Positions 12,374-22,875 of a stretch of 64,000 bases of DNA are shown here, piece by piece. The notes beneath the pieces were generated by a model that saw only the letters and a program-made list of their open reading frames with translations, was not told the origin of the DNA and did not search any database. Made by a program: the position numbers and the translations under genes. Position 1 is the stretch's first letter. Every line of letters begins with the position of its first letter. The DNA comes from Spinacia oleracea (lineage: Eukaryota; Streptophyta; Magnoliopsida; Caryophyllales; Amaranthaceae): assembly GCF_020520425.1 (NCBI RefSeq), contig NC_079491.1:110546652-110610651 (forward strand). Direction: 5' to 3'.

Positions 12374-13572
12374 TAGTGAAGGAAATACTCGTGCTTGTAG
12401 GTAATCAAATAGCCGAAGAGTGAAACGATCCTACCCCGCGTTTATTTCCCAATCAAGTTGGGACGACCTGAAAATCAGCATATTAATGTGAACGGGCAGA
12501 ACATCATAACGAATCTCGGCTCCCTCGGGAGTTGGGACTAAGGATACCTTTTTTCGCCAATAGGGGGGTGCATACGCCGCGCATGTTTCCCACTCGGTAC
12601 TTGTGCAGGTAGTACACCTATCCCGAACCCAATCGCTCGCCCATTAGGTCCCTCTCGCCTGCATGCCCCTTGGCTTGCACTTGCGGGATGGCCTCTTGAG
12701 CGAAATTCGTCTGTTGAAGACACTACCTCGACCGGGGCATGTGTTGGATCTATGATAGAAGCGGTACCAAGCCAGGCGCAAATAAACTACCCATAGAAGC
12801 CTATCATAAACTACGTGGCATATTTAATTTCCAAATCCATGTTTGTAATGTAGTTATGTGTAGCGAAATATGTGATTGTGTATGACAAACTGTCCTAGAA
12901 AACCAACAACCTTAAAAATTGCCCAAACATTCATAGACTAAATTGCCAAGGAGTTATACCAAAACACGTGTTCCGCAAACCCGAATGATCGCCACAAAAT
13001 AAGCGACGCTCGGGATGGCCTGTAACGAATCCCACAAATGTTGTTACGCGTAAAGGACGTTATTAGGCAAGCACGCAAGTCGAATTCGCATAAACAGAAG
13101 ACAGAAAACGAGAACCAGCCAGGGACGCATTTTCAACGCCCCTGGTTGGGTGCCAGAATTTCTCACGCCCCTAGCTGGGCGCTGAAGTTGCTGCTTGGCC
13201 TTCTGGTCAAGCGCAGCAGCCTCGGTGCCCGAGCGAAAGGAAAATACGTAGCGCAAAAAAAAATGTTCATCAAAAGAATTGCTACGAGGGCGTAAGAAAA
13301 GCACTCGATTTCAAAAGCGACTCGCAAAAAAAATTAATAACTCTTTGTGTCGTTGTTAGGCCTCGTACGACGACAATACCCGGCACCAAAACCGAACGTG
13401 CTAACAACTATGAATGTCACACGGGCAAGTGTTTCGAAAATCCAAAGAATGCCAAAATAAAAAAAAACCAAAAAGTGTACCGACAAAAGAAAGAGTGAAA
13501 AACCAATTTAGAGAGTCGAAGTCTAGACAAGTAATGCTTGAAACTTGGGGAACCTAAACTTTAGCTTATCTT
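12374..13572 (+). other. 5' leader of element D
   Basis: About 1.2 kb with no supportable gene. It contains one palindromic unit (13130-13188). Short open frames here (12538-12723, 13038-13295) have no recognisable content. Confidence 0.6.
13130..13188. repeat. CAGCGCCC palindromic unit, copy 2 (leader)
   Basis: TTTTCAACGCCCCTGG ... GCTGGGCGCTGAAG. More diverged in the centre (GGGTGCCAGAA). Confidence 0.75.
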
Positions 13573-15231
13573 ATGCCTAGGACTGGTCCTGCCACTTGGT
13601 GCCGATCAGGGAATCAACGGTTAGTGCGTCTCGAAGATACATCACCAACACCAGGTTTAATAGCTCCAAGCTACGTCCGTCGTCCCTCATTTCAAGGATC
13701 TCCGCTTCCCCAACCTCGATTCGCACCTTCAAACATGTCCATCGAAGATTTGCGAGACCAGATGGTCCAAATGACCCAACTTATGGGCCAGCTGAAAATG
13801 GAAAATGAAGCTTTAGCGGCTGCGCAAGCCAAAAATGACCTCAAAAACGAGAAGAGGATTGAAAAAATGGTCCTACAGCAAACCATGAGGAGCAAATACT
13901 TCTCCCTCGATCCTGAACCTTTTCCTGGCAAACTACCAGAAAAGTTCAGTTCATCTGACTTACCAAAGTTCAAGGCCACGGACAACCCCCGTGATCATCT
14001 ACTGAGCTTTGTGAATACCATGAACTTGAAAGGCGTGGACAAGTCCATGTACTTACCTGCCTTTCCTTTTTCCTTGGAACCTGTGCCGCTCAAATGGTAC
14101 TATCACCAGGACCCTAAGCTCTTCCCCACTTGGGAAGACTTTGTCAATGTCTTCATCAAGCAATACTCGTCGAACATGGATTTCCAAGTCACCATGCGCG
14201 AGCTGGAAGTTCTCTTCCAAAAGAAAAATGAGGGTTTCACAACCTACTTTGCTAGATGGAGGGACCAGGCGCCCCAGCTAATCAATAGGCCTCCCGAAAC
14301 AGAATTGGTCCAAAAATTCATTGACAACCTGGACCCGGCTTACAGACAACACCTTAGGTACCTGGGACTCGACACTTTCAAAAGAGTTTATGATTTGGGA
14401 ATAAAGATCGAGGACGACCTCGCCAAAACCATACAGAGCAAACCCACATATAAGACCAACACCTATAATCGGGGTAACACATCCCAAGCCCAAGAAGTCC
14501 ATGCTGTAGAAGAGGCTCCCGCCCAAAGAAACCCTGTAAGATGGGTCCGAGACCGAAAGATTGCCCCACTCGGGTCAACTTTGGTACAAGCCTTTGAAAG
14601 ACTAAACAATCAAGGAAAGTTGAGACCTATAGGCCCCACCCGTGACCCTCCTGTCAAAAGCAAATATTGGGTCGAAGGTACTTACTGCAAATTCCATCAA
14701 GGAAATGGGCATGACACTGAAAACTGTTGGAGTCTAAAACATACGATCCAGGACATGATAGAGGATGAAGTGATACCTCTCCCTAACGTTGGCAAACCCA
14801 ACAACAACAAGAGCCCACTCGGCTCTTGTCACATCTCTCTCGACCAACCAGAGAATTTCGACCCCATGGTGTATATTACACCTCAAGGTACACCACTCGA
14901 TGTGGTCCCTATGGATCGATTCGAGAGGGAAGTGTGCGGTGTGTGGAACGATGATACTGAAGATATTTACCTATCTCAAGTCTCGGGCCAGGACTTCTTC
15001 ACTGAAACTTGGCCCGGGTATGCTCTCATTGACACCACCCCTCAGGAGCCCGAGGTCGACAACCTCACTCGATCCGGAAGGATATACCAACCGGATATTC
15101 ACCCACCTCCTATGGACGACATCCCGGTTAGGCAAACTCCTGAGAATGGACGGCACGCCACCGTCGCGAAAGTCATTGAAAATCCTCTCCTGAAACAACT
15201 AAAAAGAACCAAGGCTGAGATTACCATCTGA
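13573..15231 (+). CDS. gag protein of gypsy-like element D
   Basis: 552 codons. A coiled, Gln/Met-rich segment follows about residue 55 (MSIEDLRDQMVQMTQL), then the Retrotrans_gag core (about residues 130-290) with FPFSLEPVPLKWYY, FIKQYSSNMDFQ and FTTYFARWRDQA. A single zinc-knuckle-like motif Cys-x2-His-x4-His-x4-Cys lies near residues 371-385 (YCKFHQGNGHDTENC). It assembles the particle. It ends at a TGA at 15229-15231, and the protease frame continues in the same register six bases later. In related elements gag and protease are joined around a Trp-Asp-Leu-Leu stretch, so this TGA probably replaced a Trp codon. The start codon choice is the first ATG of the frame. Confidence 0.88.
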   Translation: MPRTGPATWCRSGNQRLVRLEDTSPTPGLIAPSYVRRPSFQGSPLPQPRFAPSNMSIEDLRDQMVQMTQLMGQLKMENEALAAAQAKNDLKNEKRIEKMVLQQTMRSKYFSLDPEPFPGKLPEKFSSSDLPKFKATDNPRDHLLSFVNTMNLKGVDKSMYLPAFPFSLEPVPLKWYYHQDPKLFPTWEDFVNVFIKQYSSNMDFQVTMRELEVLFQKKNEGFTTYFARWRDQAPQLINRPPETELVQKFIDNLDPAYRQHLRYLGLDTFKRVYDLGIKIEDDLAKTIQSKPTYKTNTYNRGNTSQAQEVHAVEEAPAQRNPVRWVRDRKIAPLGSTLVQAFERLNNQGKLRPIGPTRDPPVKSKYWVEGTYCKFHQGNGHDTENCWSLKHTIQDMIEDEVIPLPNVGKPNNNKSPLGSCHISLDQPENFDPMVYITPQGTPLDVVPMDRFEREVCGVWNDDTEDIYLSQVSGQDFFTETWPGYALIDTTPQEPEVDNLTRSGRIYQPDIHPPPMDDIPVRQTPENGRHATVAKVIENPLLKQLKRTKAEITI

Positions 15232-15237
15232 GATCTT

Positions 15238-16539
15238 ATGTGTACTTCAAAGGAACATCGCGAAAAGCTTATTCGCTCACTTGACCTTATCTCAGTACCT
15301 ACAGATATCAGACCTGACTCGTTGGTTAGCCACGTCACGAGAGATGCCGGGGAAAAGTCCATAGTTTTCACTGATAAAGACTTACCCAAAGAGGGGGTTG
15401 CTCACAATAAAGCCCTTTACCTAGTGGTTGGATGCAAAGGACAAAACATCCCCCTAGCGCTCGTAGATAATGGTTCGGCGGTTAATGTCTGCCCATTGCG
15501 AACCGCCCATTGCTTGGGGCTAGGAAACGATGATTTCCAAACCTCCACGCAAGGGGTACGAGCTTATGATAACTCCCGAAGGCCTGTATTGGGAAAAATT
15601 AACCTTACCATACAAATCGGGCCTGTGGCACGCACCACGGAGTTTCAAATAATCGACATCAAGCCCACTTTCAACCTCCTCTTGGGGCGACCTTGTCTCC
15701 ATGACTTAGGAGGTGTGGCTTCTACCTTGCACCAAATGGTTAAACTTAACCATAACGGGGTAATACTAGAAATCCGCGCCCCTCCTCTCGACGTCAGTTG
15801 TACTATGGTTGGAACGGCTGAAACTGCAGACGACCTTTATGGGTTTCAAATGGAAGAAACAATCCAGTTCATCGAAGATTATGATCCAGCATTCCTAGAC
15901 CCGTATGCATCCCGAGTCATCCCTAGAATGCTGTTAGCTCAAGGCTATTTTCCAGGAACCCCATTGGGCATAAGGAAGAAGGAATGCACATTCCATCCTT
16001 TTCCTGACAAATCTACTCCCTTTGGCTTAGGTTATGAACCAACGGAGGAAGATATTGCTGACCGCCTATCTAGGCTACGCCTTAACAAAACCAAACAAAC
16101 CACCCTCCTTCCCCCATATCAAAGGACCCTTAACGGGATGTTCATTCGGGAAGGAGAAGAACACCCATGCTGTGATTTTCCTGAACCCTTCGTTCAGGAT
16201 GGCTTGCTAAAACCCGGGTTTGAAATTTTCCATGACTGCCACACCTTGGATGAGGCACCCCACCTCACCAAGACTAAAACAGCTGAAATATTGGACAACC
16301 AGACTCTATGGACATTGTTTAACGAATCGAGACCTATGGAGGACGAGACTGTGATGACTACCCTAGCTTTACAAGATGAAGGTTTCGATCCAACCCGGTT
16401 AATCTCTCCTGCATCAACACTAGAAGAGGTCGAGAACGGATGGGTGAAGACATATCAGTGGGTCAACGCAAAAGGAATGGAATTCAAGATGAGTACCGGT
16501 GAAGGACCGAAGTTTTATGAGACTAAACCCCAGGCTTGA
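15238..16539 (+). CDS. retropepsin-like protease region of element D
   Basis: 433 codons in the same reading frame as gag, separated only by the TGA at 15229. The aspartic-protease active loop is LVDNGSAVNVCPL (about residues 74-86), where most relatives have DTGS or DSGS. The second half of the fold shows NLLLGRPCLHDLGGVAS, the usual LLGRPWL-type motif. It would cut the polyprotein. The C-terminal 200 residues have no known domain. No pol frame follows; the stop at 16537-16539 ends the coding part on this strand. Confidence 0.82.
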   Translation: MCTSKEHREKLIRSLDLISVPTDIRPDSLVSHVTRDAGEKSIVFTDKDLPKEGVAHNKALYLVVGCKGQNIPLALVDNGSAVNVCPLRTAHCLGLGNDDFQTSTQGVRAYDNSRRPVLGKINLTIQIGPVARTTEFQIIDIKPTFNLLLGRPCLHDLGGVASTLHQMVKLNHNGVILEIRAPPLDVSCTMVGTAETADDLYGFQMEETIQFIEDYDPAFLDPYASRVIPRMLLAQGYFPGTPLGIRKKECTFHPFPDKSTPFGLGYEPTEEDIADRLSRLRLNKTKQTTLLPPYQRTLNGMFIREGEEHPCCDFPEPFVQDGLLKPGFEIFHDCHTLDEAPHLTKTKTAEILDNQTLWTLFNESRPMEDETVMTTLALQDEGFDPTRLISPASTLEEVENGWVKTYQWVNAKGMEFKMSTGEGPKFYETKPQA

Positions 16540-17266
16540 GCCACATAGAGCACGATTAGTAAAAAGCGCCTAGTAGTTCTTTAGATTGATAGAAACAAAT
16601 AATAGAGACTTTAGATGGTCCTAAGGCCCTTTAGAATATGGGTCAGTTTTATTTCAGTGTGTTTTCCTTACTTTCCGAATCAATAAAGGCGTAATATTTC
16701 TCCTAAAAATTTTATTCTAACACTAAATAAACACCAAATGTACTTGCAAAATACAAAAATAAAGAGGCGGCCCACTCTAGGCCCAACAAACAAAGCCCAC
16801 TCGGTTTTGAAATAGTGCCATGGGAACCAATTCCCGAAACCCACAAAATAAACCACACTATCCCATTCATATCCCCAAAAAACCTAAAAAGCCAACCAGT
16901 GTCATCATAAACCCAAAATCAAAGGAAATCAAAAAATTTAAAACAATGCAAATGTTACCAAAAAAAAACAGATTCATAAAACATAGATTCCATCATACCC
17001 GTCACTAACAACCCACCTCCAAATCCTACACAAAGATCTTCATAAAATCCGCACCCTAACCCCATTTTCAAAACTGTTTTGAGTCACCAATAGAAAAAAT
17101 TAATCTGGACAAAAATGCGTTTCACGCTAACAGTCAAAAAAACCTCCAAAATAGCCTCAAAATTAACTTTAAATACGAAGCAAAATATCAAGGCACAAAA
17201 AAAAAGAAATAGAAATAAACGCAAGAACATGTGAAGCAAAGCGTCAAAAATTGACCGCCCAAGTCA

Positions 17267-17324
17267 TTTTCAGCGCCCAGGGCTGGGCGCCGAAATTTCT
17301 GACGCCCCAGCCTGGGCGTTGAAA
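17267..17324. repeat. CAGCGCCC palindromic unit, copy 3
   Basis: TTTTCAGCGCCCAGGGCTG then CGCCGAAA, followed by ACGCCCCAGCCTGGGCGT. Both halves can fold as short GC hairpins. Confidence 0.85.
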
Positions 17325-17433
17325 CTCTCTGCCTGCCAAAAGTTTTCTTTTTGAAAGTGCTCGTCATTTTATCCGCACACAACGGAAAAATAACGAACAC
17401 TTGGGGGGTACAGTACGTATCCAAATAGGTTTA

Positions 17434-17507
17434 CCAAGAATATAGCTATACAAATTAGTCGAATTTTACGCCAAGAATATAGCTATACAAATCAGTCGAA
17501 TTTTACG
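17434..17507. repeat. 37-bp tandem duplication
   Basis: Two adjacent copies, 17434-17470 and 17471-17507, each starting CCAAGAATATAGC and ending AATTTTACG, with one difference (TTAG/TCAG). Confidence 0.9.
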
Positions 17508-17899
17508 CAACCTATGGCAAAACAACGGCAGATGAAAATAATGATAAACACTTCACTCATTTGACCAATTAAGTAATATGTTTCCACTTCAGGACATATC
17601 TACCGAAATCCGACATACTAGAACTTATTCTAAAGCTAGAACTACGCGCGACCTGATTCTGACAAGATACGTAGGCAATCCTTACCAAGGATTCGGTCCA
17701 AATAAAAAAATAATAATATATTCTTTGTAAAAAAGTGTTAGGCATATAAAATACATAAAAAAAGAGGAGAAACAAAAATAAATGAAAACTCAAAAGACGC
17801 CTTTATTAAAGTATAATAAGAAGGAAAACAGAGTGCTAAAAATAAAAACAAACACAACCGAAATAAATAGAGGGCACCTACACCCTAGCAAGAACTACA

Positions 17900-19713
17900 C
17901 TACTCCAGTTCTTCTGGATCATCAAATAAAGTCTTGTAGAGGGCAATATTCGCAGGATCCACTCCCACAGTCCTCTGCGCTGCCCCAATGTCAATCTCCA
18001 TAAGAACCGGCTCCTGGACACTAACTTCCAAAGATGCCAAGGCTTCAGAAACGTTCTCAGTTATAGCCCGCTCAGCCTCGAGGGCACAGGCAACGATGGG
18101 AGAAGGATTATTATCATCAACTAGACTAGCCGCTGTTTCTACAGGCGGCTGAGCCTTCCTAACCCATACATTGTTCCGGCGACGATCTCCGCGAGAGCTT
18201 GCATTTCTTTTAACAACAGCAGGCCCCTTCATGTTAGGCATCTTTTTAAGCTTGAAACTGGAACGGGGAGGAACTTCCTTTCGCTTTCGATCAGGACGAG
18301 CTCTCACAGTCTTAACACTATAGGTACGAGGTTTGGCAGAATCAGGACCCTCATACTTAACACGAATACGAGGTATCAAAAGCTCAGCCGGCTCCCCATT
18401 ACGAGCCTCGGTCCTCACATCTTTGTCATCGGAGCTCATCCACAACTTGTAGTTTTCAGAAAGACCCACAAAGCCATTTGTAGCTACGGCCCAACGCGGG
18501 AGACCATCATAATACTTGGCCCATGCTAGGACCCGTGTTTGTGAAAAGGCCGCTACCTTAGGTGGTACCGTATCAGAAAAAGGGATAGTCTGCCTTAAAC
18601 CATATTGACGCATGACTCGGTAAGGGAAAATATAAATGGGACGAGATAGCCCCAACAAAGAAACATAAACCGATACATCAGACCCCCCTGTCATAGTAGT
18701 CAAACCCCACCATGGTACCACCCACTTAATAGAACAAATGCCATAAGTAAAAAAGGAGGTCCATTCGGCCTCGTCCTGGCCTTGGTGCAAGTATTTTCGG
18801 TTACCCAAAGCTATAGGGCGATAATGTTTAGGATCGGCAGGAGCTTCCAAATGTCTAAGCCGTTCCGCAAGCCAAATCTGCAAAAACAGGTACGATCGAA
18901 TCAAAAGAATGAAAAGAAGGAAAAAAACGGTTCCTAGGGCGCAGTTTCAACGCCCAGGACCAGGCGCCGAATATTCCAGCGCCCGGCCCTGGGCGCTGAA
19001 ACTCAGTCCCAGGCAAAAAGAAATATATGCAAAAAAAAACATACATGTGCGCAAAGGAAAAGATCGATTACCTGCAGCAATAGGGGGCTCCCCTTAAAAT
19101 ATTCAGATTTGGCGCCCTTCTTCAGTTCATCCGCACTCAGCGAAGTCTCAGCAACAACCAATGGCATAATAGAATAGCAACTTTCCATCTGGCTAATCAA
19201 GGGGATCAACCTTATGTCACCGAACTCACCATTGTTATTCGACAGCAAATAATGACTCAACAAGCAAAATACAAGGGCTCGAATATTCAATTTCTGTTCG
19301 GTCATATTTTTACTAGGTCTAAAGTGATGTTTTACAAATTTTGCCAAGTTAACCTTATCATCTACAACGATTTCAGCAAACATGTTATCATCTAGCCCTA
19401 GGAAAACCCTTATGGTTGTTTTACCCTCTTCAATAGTGCCAGGGGTAACAGGAGTAGCATTAGTAGGATAACCAAGGATCGCAGCAAATTTATCAGGCAA
19501 AGGACATATTTCATTGCCCCGAAGGGCAAAAACATGATGATCGGAGTCCCAAAAGCTTAGGGCAGCATGCAGAAAGTTATAATCAATATTAATTTGTTGT
19601 AAACCTAAAAGTGCCTCTAAGTGGTATTCTTTTAACAAAGCTTTTTCTGTGGAAGTAAGGGCCCGTAGCCAACGCCTAACAGTCCGTTGGAGTGAGAAAG
19701 TAGGGATCGACAT
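17900..19713 (-). CDS. DUF7745-like protein gene, antisense inside element D
   Basis: Two exons: 19713-19072 (214 codons) and 18877-17900 (325 codons plus stop). The intron is 18878-19071, donor CTGCAG/GTAATC, acceptor TTTTTGCAG/ATTTGG, phase 0. The joint falls in a block typical of this plant family, ...PLLLQ then IWLAERL. Exon 1 has a WLRAL N-terminus, FWDSDHHVF and DKFAAILGYP; exon 2 ends in a basic, low-complexity tail. The biochemical role is unknown; the family is common in plant retrotransposons and somewhat resembles plant mobile domain proteins. It is transcribed against gag, from its own TATA box (19795). The intron holds one palindromic unit. Both exons are intact, which suggests recent constraint. 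Confidence 0.72.
18945..19001. repeat. CAGCGCCC palindromic unit, copy 4 (in intron)
   Basis: TTTCAACGCCCAGGACC ... CCCTGGGCGCTGAAA, lying within the intron of the antisense gene. Confidence 0.85.
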
Positions 19714-19794
19714 GGCAAAAGCAGTGAATAATTAGAGCACAGCAAAAGGAGAGAAAGAATTTGAGAGTGGTGGAAAATAAGGACGTATCTAGCC

Positions 19795-19804
19795 CTATAT
19801 ATAG
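19795..19804 (-). promoter_or_regulatory. TATA box of the antisense DUF7745-like gene
   Basis: CTATATATAG on the minus strand, 82 bases upstream of the ATG at 19713. That spacing suits a plant core promoter with a 50-60-base 5' UTR. Confidence 0.6.
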
Positions 19805-19883
19805 CTGAACGCACCCAATGACATCCTGATCCCATTCGGAAACGTGTTAGGAAATCCAAAAATCAAATATTACCAGGAAAGGA

Positions 19884-19942
19884 CTTTCAGCGCCCACGCC
19901 TGGGCGCCGAAATGTTTAACGCCTGAACTTGGGCGCTGAAAA
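19884..19942. repeat. CAGCGCCC palindromic unit, copy 5
   Basis: TTTCAGCGCCCACGCCTGG ... TTGGGCGCTGAAAA, upstream of the TATA box of the antisense gene. Confidence 0.85.
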
Positions 19943-20760
19943 TGCAGCCCAAGGCCCAGATTTCGCAAAACACAGAACAGGAAAGGACTTAAGACCATGT
20001 TGCTAAAACACGAGGCCCTATTGCAAGTAGGATCAAGCCCAAAGCACCTTTAGCTCCCAAATAAGCAAGAAAAAATAATAACATTAAAACTTGGTCGAAA
20101 CTTAGACTCGTCTCACAAAATGCTTATGTACACTTTCAAAAAAAAAGCAAGTTAAATATCATGGTCATTCTTCGAAACACCAAAAATATGTGTCGTCAAG
20201 TCATTGGTTTTCCAAATAAAAAATGTTTGTCTGTCAAATGGTTAATCCGGGCCAAGCTAAAACCGGATGTCGCCTGAAAACTAAAGTCGCACTCCACGAC
20301 TTCGCTAAAATAGCACACTACTATAGGAGGTCGCTCGCACATACGAGCATGACCCCAAACATGATTACAAGATGCGAAAAACAACCGACAAGCCCCAGTG
20401 CTTGGGGGCTCGCGAAAAAACTAGACTCCAACGAGGAGCGCGCGATCAAAATCACATTCCAGACTGCGCCATACACCTTATCATGTTTGGATATCTCAAA
20501 AAGAACAACAAATAGGTTCGACGTCATCGAAAGGACGTCACTGAAGCTTGTGCACGGTCCTCTGATCAAAGACCAAGTTGAGCCGTAAAGACTAGCTCGA
20601 AATCACGAAAGCGGACGGTCGCAAGACAAAGATTCGTCTGAACACGTTGTCAGCCCACATTCAGGTTACAACTAAAATTCGAGCATCCCTCAAAAGAATT
20701 CGCTCTTACAAGAATAAATAAAAAGAAATTCTCAAAAGAAATCACAAAGAACCAAAGAAA
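19943..20760 (+). other. non-coding part of element D before the hairpin array
   Basis: No supportable gene. A hairpin with AGCCCC/GGGGCT arms is at 20391-20410. The open frames here match nothing I recognise. Confidence 0.5.
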
Positions 20761-20766
20761 TAGGGA

Positions 20767-21248
20767 CTTGCCCATCTTCAGTCGGCAAGATCGCGTCACA
20801 AACCGCGCGAGTTCCCAAATCGAAAAGAAAACTAATTCAGGGACGTCCACCCTCAGCGGACAGGGCTCGCCCACCCTCAGCGGGCGGGGTCTGCGTCACT
20901 AGCCGCGCAGGTCCTCAGTTTTCGACAAAAATAAAGTCTTCAAATTTAAAATAGGCTCGCCATCTTCAGCCGGCGGGGTATACGGCGCAAACCACGTAGG
21001 TCCTTATTTTCAAAAAAAAGCAAAATAAATTTCAAAATATATTCGTCCACTTCTATCGGACGGGGCGTCCACCCTCAGCGGACAGGTTCGCCATCTTCAG
21101 CCGGCGGGGTCTACGTCACAAACCGCGTAGGTCCTTATTTTCAAAATTTCAAAAACAGATTCGTCCACTTCTATCGGACGGGGCGTCCACCCTCAGCGGA
21201 CAGGCTCGCCATCTTCAGCTGGCGGGGTCTGCGTCACTAACCGCGCAG
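20767..21248. repeat. array of 14 small hairpins with covarying stems
   Basis: Successive 4-6-bp perfect stems enclose 9-11-base loops of four recurring types. ACCCTCAGC loops: stems GTCC/GGAC (20845-20861, 21067-21083, 21185-21201) and CGCCC/GGGCG (20868-20886). ATCTTCAGYY loops: CTTGCC/GGCAAG (20767-20789) and CGCC/GGCG (20958-20975, 21089-21106, 21207-21224). ACTTCTATC loops: CGTCC/GGACG (21044-21062, 21162-21180). TCACNAACCG-type loops: TCGCG/CGCGA (20791-20810), CTGCG/CGCAG (20891-20910, 21229-21248) and CTACG/CGTAG (21111-21130). A weaker TACG/CGTA hairpin is at 20981-20998. Larger units of about 115 bp repeat at 21042 and 21157. Confidence 0.88.
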
Positions 21249-21256
21249 GTCCTTAG

Positions 21257-21268
21257 TCGCTGCAGCGA
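21257..21268. repeat. 12-bp perfect palindrome
   Basis: TCGCTGCAGCGA, directly after the hairpin array. Confidence 0.8.
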
Positions 21269-21277
21269 TAACTTTTG

Positions 21278-21357
21278 CTGGATTTTCCTTCGTTTTACGT
21301 CCTATAAAAACAAGGGTACTGGATTTTCCTTCGTTTTACGTCCTATAAAAACAAGGG
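21278..21357. repeat. 41-bp tandem duplication
   Basis: CTGGATTTTCCTTCG...ACAAGGG occurs at 21278-21316 and 21319-21357. Each copy contains CCTATAAAAACA, which could act as a TATA-like box. Confidence 0.9.
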
Positions 21358-21415
21358 GGTTTTCTCGTTTAGCTAGCCCTGAAAATGAGAATCTTTGAAA
21401 AACGTTTTACCTCGT

Positions 21416-21438
21416 GATTGGGCTTGGCCAGGCCCAAT
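21416..21438. repeat. 7-bp-stem hairpin next to the copia insertion
   Basis: ATTGGGC / GCCCAAT arms around CTTGGCCAG-type loop bases. It ends five bases before the CTTTA target duplication of copia C. Confidence 0.75.
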
Positions 21439-21442
21439 TGCA

Positions 21443-21447
21443 CTTTA
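21443..21447. repeat. target-site duplication of copia C (left)
   Basis: CTTTA just before TGTTAGG. The right copy is at 31879-31883. Confidence 0.92.
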
Positions 21448-22860
21448 TGTTAGGTTATGATACATATGACATTACATAGATCATGCGGAAACAACCATTA
21501 ACCCAGGACAACATATTATTTACACATAATCATTTAGCATAATTCAGATGCATACACTTTGTAGCGTGCCCTCCCTAGCTGCGCCCGAACCGAACAAGAA
21601 CAAGTCTTTAGGACTCCAAGTGTCGTCCCTCCGTAGATAGTCCACAGCACGTCCAGATCCGCCTTAAGATTGACCAACTAGAATCGCCCTTAAGGTACTA
21701 GAAAATTTCGGCACTTTTATGAGCAAGATGTGTGTTTTAATTTTCTCTCAAAAAACTCACTTTTGAATACTTTGAAACTTCTTATAAATTGTGAGCCCTA
21801 GCCTCATATTTATAGGGGTATGGAAAGGGAATCGAAATCCTATTCAGATACAAATTAATTAAACCTAGAATCCTACAAGAACTCTAATTTAATTAATTTA
21901 TCAAATAGAATTAGGAATTTAATCATTAACCGAACTCTGCATGTTTTAGGAAACGTGCACGAACACAAACACTTGCACACACACGCACGGCAGCCACGAT
22001 GGGCCCCCATGCGTGCGCGCGAGCAGCAGCCCACGCAGCGCCCGCGCGCGCTGCGCGCTGCGCGTGCTGTGCGCGCTGTGCGCGCTGCGCAGCCTGCTGG
22101 GCCTGGCCTTGCGCTGGGCCTGGCGTGGCTGTTTGTGCGGCGCGCTTGGCTTGCTGGGCGATGGCCTGGCTTCGTGCTGGGCCTCGTCCGGCAGGCCTCG
22201 TCCGATGCTTATTCGTACGATGCGCTTCCGATTAAATTTTCCGATTCCGGAATTCATTTCCGATACGAACAATATTTAATATTTCCGATTCCGGAATTAA
22301 TTTCCGTTTCGAACAAATATTTAATATTTCCGTTTCCGGAATTATTTTCCGATTCCGGTAATATTTCCGATTCTGACAATATTTCCGTTTCCGGCAATAT
22401 TTCCGATTCTGGCAATATTTCCATTTCCGATAATATTTTCCGATACGTACCATGTTTCCGTTTCTGGCAACATCTACGACTTGGATAATATTTATATTTC
22501 CGATACGATCCATATTTCCGTTTCCGGCAATATCATCGTTTCCGGAGTATTCATTTCTTGCCTGTGACGATCTTAGCTCCCACTGAAACCAAGATCCGTC
22601 GGTTCCGAATATTCATAGATGGAGTATTTAATGCCATTAAATACTTGATCCGTTTACGTACTATTTGTGTGACCCTACGGGTTCAGTCAAGAGTAAGCTG
22701 TGGATTAATATCATTAATTCCACTTGAACTGAAGCGGCCTCTAGCTAGGCATTCAGCTCACTTGATCTCACTGAATTATTAACTTGTTAATTAATACTGA
22801 ACCGCATTTATTAGACTTAACATAGAATGCATACTTGGACCAAGGGCATTATTTCCTTCA
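21448..22860 (-). mobile_element. 3' LTR of copia C
   Basis: 1413 bp, TGTTAGGTTATG...TTTCCTTCA. TATA box at 21805-21814. It has 15 extra bases in the GC-rich stretch (about 22036) compared with the 5' LTR. Confidence 0.92.
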
Positions 22861-22875
22861 GTCTCCCACTTGTCC
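22861..22875 (-). other. polypurine tract of copia C
   Basis: The minus strand reads GGACAAGTGGGAGAC directly before the 3' LTR, the standard plant copia primer for plus-strand synthesis. Confidence 0.85.

Larger units (their letters stand above)
16540..17899 (+). other. non-coding middle of element D
   Basis: A-rich and without a supportable gene. It holds an AATAAA polyadenylation-type hexamer at 16682-16687, a palindromic unit (17267-17324) and a 37-bp tandem duplication (17434-17507). In an autonomous element pol would lie about here; no trace of it is seen. Confidence 0.65.

Noticed and set aside
20767..21248. CRISPR-like repeat array
   Set aside because: Units are abutting small hairpins of several types with no constant repeat and unique spacers, in a plant retroelement.
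22013..22513. Open frames inside the copia LTR (also 3855-4451, 9595-10211, 30979-31531)
   Set aside because: They arise from the GC-rich stretch and the TTCCG repeats. The product is repetitive and the frames differ between LTR copies.
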